DNA from: Nymphaea colorata
Taxonomy: Eukaryota > Streptophyta > Magnoliopsida > Nymphaeales > Nymphaeaceae
NCBI RefSeq assembly: GCF_008831285.2
Contig: NC_045144.1
Span: 3,528,268 to 3,592,267 of the forward strand
Length of the DNA stretch: 64,000 nt
Reading direction: 5' to 3'
Under the pieces are notes generated by a model. It did not search any database and had not been told where the DNA came from. It saw only the letters and a list, made by a program, of their open reading frames with translations. A program made the translations under genes and the position numbers. Below, in pieces: positions 21,707-64,000 of this stretch (its first letter is position 1; every line of letters starts with the position of its first letter).

Positions 21707-21924
21707 ACGAGCATGACTATTGAACCTTTGCAGTTGGTTTACAGCTTCACTAGCACCCCCCTACTGAGTGTACTCCGCATTATATGAAGTTATCAGCAGC
21801 ATATAATATCTACTATTAAACTGCAGAAAGTATGCAGCAAAATACTAAAACAACAAAACTGACAACAAAAGCATCATTCCTTCAAAAAATTGAAAAGACT
21901 ACAAAATGACCACAACACAATTTG

Positions 21925-22031
21925 ACCGCACCGGATTCGTGACCATACTCGGTGCCATGTCGGAGGAACACCCACACCCAAGTCGACTCGACTCGGGTGT
22001 TTTTGCTGTTTTGGCGAGTCTGTGTGACATA
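21925..22031. repeat. Truncated hAT terminus
   Basis: Ends GTCTGTGTGACATAG, matching hAT-1/hAT-2 right termini, preceded by ACCCAAGTCGACTCGACTCGGGTG. No left terminus or duplication was found. Confidence 0.4.
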
Positions 22032-23057
22032 GCTTACAAAAGGGCAACGTACCTATGTCAGCCGTAGGGATATTATAATCATTGGATGACTATAAAATGG
22101 CATATTTTGGGAAAATTTCTAGATATTGGAGATATTTGTGACCATGGATCAGAAAAGGCACCTTAGTTGTGGACTACGTAAGGTATTACATCTAATGCTT
22201 CTTACAAAAGCAACAAATGAATACAAATCAATAAAAGAAACTGTAGTTTGACTACTTTTTTTTCACCTAACCATGATTTAACTATTCTTTTTCCAATTTT
22301 ACAAAACATATATAAGTTTTTAAAAGACACAACTAAATTATTAGTATTTTCAAACAACAAACTTTCAATTTTAAAGGCAAACATCAGTTTTAAGATCCTC
22401 TGAAGAACATTCAGCTCAGTGGAAAATGTCCAATAGTACACACAAGTTCTGAACTTCTAGGATATACTCATAGTTTTTTACGTTTCTCAAACATGCCTAT
22501 GTTTTGGAAATTTTCAAAAGCAAGTCCACCTACAAATATATTCACAAAATGCACCTTTATGGGTAGTTAGGTAATTCTATGTTGTGCAAATGTGGTCTGA
22601 CCATGGTAACGTGTGAGTTAGGAGAGGTATCTAAAGAATTAGTTTCTAAATCAAGCATGAAACTAGAATATCTGAAAATCTCTAAGTAGCTCAACTTTTA
22701 TGTGTATCTCAACTTTTCTTATTTTTATTTCTGTTAGACACTAAAAGTATGGGTGTTATATAAAAATAACTGATCTAGGATGTCAGAGACCAATAAAGCA
22801 TAGGTGACCTGTTTCAAAATTTGTGAACCAACAACCTCAGTTTAGAGATATCAAAATTCAAAAAACCGCATATGAAGCATGAACTGTGTTACTAGGCTTG
22901 GAAGGAAAGCATTTGCGGACAAAAAAAATTTCATATTCGTTAAGAACTCCATAATTTCTTTAAAACTTAGAATTGTGTAACTGCAGTGTGTTCATAAAAA
23001 TATTTGTGGTGAGTGACCTCAAGTAAAAAACCGTGACAGCAAGTTTCTAACAGTTAC
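22032..23057. other. TRB downstream intron or 3' region
   Basis: AT-rich sequence 3' of the last visible TRB coding exon. No TE boundary was recognised. If the gene uses the donor at 23057, this is intron 5 and the terminal exon lies further left. If not, it is 3' UTR and flank. Confidence 0.4.
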
Positions 23058-62338
<39,281 letters not shown>

Positions 62339-62401
62339 AGAGGACAACCCTGGAACTTTTCTAGACAAGCCAAAGGAACTAATATCGATATCTGCACACA
62401 C

Positions 62402-64000
62402 CCCAGAGTATTCAATTGTACCTTGTACAGTATCAAGACGAAATAAAACATGACAAAAGATATCTCAAACAATAATATAAACTAAATGGTGGAAACAAAA
62501 AATGTCTGAGCAAAATTTCTGTTAAAGATTCAATCCTACAACCAAAAACCCACGCAATTTCACAAAGAGGAAAGGAGGAGGACCAGATTCAAAGCATTAG
62601 TCATCTCTATCTTGTTCCAGCAAGATTGCATCTCCCAATCTGTCTTGACTCCTTGATGGGACCTATTGGAGAAGATGGTGACGAACTAATTTGCCAATAA
62701 TGCCAATGCTCTTATTAATAGCAAGCACACCCTCCTTGGGAGTCGCTATGTGTTTAGCATTCCCAAAGAGTTCCTCACTAAACTATAGATAAGCCTTGGT
62801 GTTTGGATTTCTTTCTTACAAATGAAGATGGGGCTATGAGATTATCAATGAGAAATTCTAAGTTGTACCTTTCAGCAACAATCAATTTTAACAAACCATT
62901 TTAAAATATTGAATGATCTCCAAAGAGCACTCTCCTCTATCAAGCTTGTGCTGGCTAATTCAACAATACAAAAGTATATTTTCAACAGATGAACTATATT
63001 TTCTTTTAGAAACCTAAATATTTACAAAAAAGACAAACAAAAAAGTCTTGGATAATAGCCTAGGTAATCAAACAACTGATGTAGAGACTACACAGGATAA
63101 GATGCACTTGGATGTCCAACACCATCAATCAATCATATGAGATATTTTTACACAGCTGAGAATAGTGCTAAAATAACTAAAAAAAGGGCAGGACATGTGG
63201 CGGACCATACTACAAACTAGTGCTTAAATGGAACCCCTCAATTGGAGGGTCCACTTCTAGGAAAAAAGAACCAAATTTTCAAACCACAAATAAGAACATA
63301 CATGAAAGGCCAATTGAATATGAAATAACATACACCATCCTGCATCACCAAAAATCACGTTCAAGACATCCAGAAATTCCATCCAAGGAGAAATAGCCAA
63401 AAAATATATATGCTCCGTGATTTTACCTTATGCAAATCGTTGGCAGCCCCACAGCCAGCTGCTCGCTTCAGATCTCATGAATTCAACTGGCTTATTCGCT
63501 TCTACGCTTCTAGTGCATCACCAACATAACATGCAACAGCAATGGAAATCAATAATGAGATTTCTTCTTAACCACCCGAAACTAAAAAAATAGAAACCCA
63601 ACGGAATAGAAGACATTGTGAAAATAAAAGTTAGACTCATATTGGATTTGGATTGTGAATTTAAAAATAAGATTTGGAATATGATATAAACTTTTTTTAT
63701 TTGTATTCTAGTCCAAATATGTGAATGAACATCTAAATATGTGAACATCTGACAAATCGGATATAATAAAATGGCACAACTAATTTGAATATGATCCATT
63801 AACATCCCAAGCAAATAGGCAAAAAGAATAGAGAAGAAATGAACTAGAGCGTATAAATTTTACCATTCCATATCTATAATACAAGTTATATGTTCAACTT
63901 CAACCCCAATATGCAACTGCAGGTTGTGGTGCCCCTACGGGTGCCACATATATTATGTCGCTCTCTAAATCTTGTATCCAGTTCAACCATTGTCTGCATC
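62402..64000. other. TRB 5' flank / leader intron
   Basis: AT-rich sequence without recognised TE or gene apart from the candidate leader exon above. The TRB promoter is probably here or beyond the window. Confidence 0.4.
63428..63500 (-). other. Candidate TRB 5' UTR exon
   Basis: On the minus strand a good donor GCATAAG|GTAAAATC at 63427 ends a GC-richer stretch. A matching acceptor GGGTGTGTGCAG lies at about 62400, upstream of the TRB ATG. A 16-codon upstream ORF (ATGAGATCTGAAGC... to TAA) would lie in this leader. Unverified. Confidence 0.35.

Overview
This is plant nuclear DNA. It contains one recognisable host gene, on the minus strand, and a dense nest of transposable elements. The host gene is a Single-Myb-Histone / telomere-repeat-binding factor (SMH/TRB). 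It has an N-terminal Myb domain, a linker-histone H15 domain and an Ala/Glu-rich coiled coil, split over five visible coding exons between 62338 and 23058. Plant origin is supported by the TRB family itself, by Ty1/copia elements primed from the initiator-methionine tRNA, and by several hAT DNA-transposon families. I cannot name the species. The long TE-filled introns and heavy hAT load suggest a medium-to-large dicot or early-diverging angiosperm genome; that is inference.

Layout. 1-1378: no gene seen. 1384-6759: young, nearly intact Copia element (Copia-A, LTRs with 2 differences in 421 bp, TSD AAGAG). 6765-13871: intergenic or downstream-intron DNA with a dispersed repeat family, a solo LTR (TSD ATATG), a hAT element (TSD TATAGGAC) and a gypsy 3' end. 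13872-21706: old minus-strand Copia-F (TSD ACGAG) carrying a hAT-1 element that itself holds a hAT-3 element, plus a GC-rich hAT-4 in its 5' LTR. 23058-62338: the TRB gene.

Intron 4 of TRB is 28.9 kb. Its layers, oldest to youngest, read as: Copia-E (LTRs 23803 and 44744-51928); Copia-C inserted into E; a GC-rich hAT-4 inserted into C; Copia-B inserted into hAT-4. Side branches are hAT-3 J (holding hAT-1 K), a hAT-1 with transposase remnants, and hAT-2 elements D and H. H carries Copia-G. Intron 3 has a three-copy tandem repeat with a palindromic CA/TA/TG microsatellite. Intron 1 has a hAT-1 derivative and a plus-strand retroelement-like tract ending in a gypsy-type LTR.

The TEs do not work with the host gene, but together they account for almost all of its length. 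No CRISPR, prokaryotic or organellar features were seen. I found no confident tRNA or rRNA gene. The main novelty is the layered insertion record, in which target-site duplications can be read at most levels, and a set of related hAT families with unusual subterminal arrays (GTACGGG, GTGCGGG, CGTATCG, CGGGCC).
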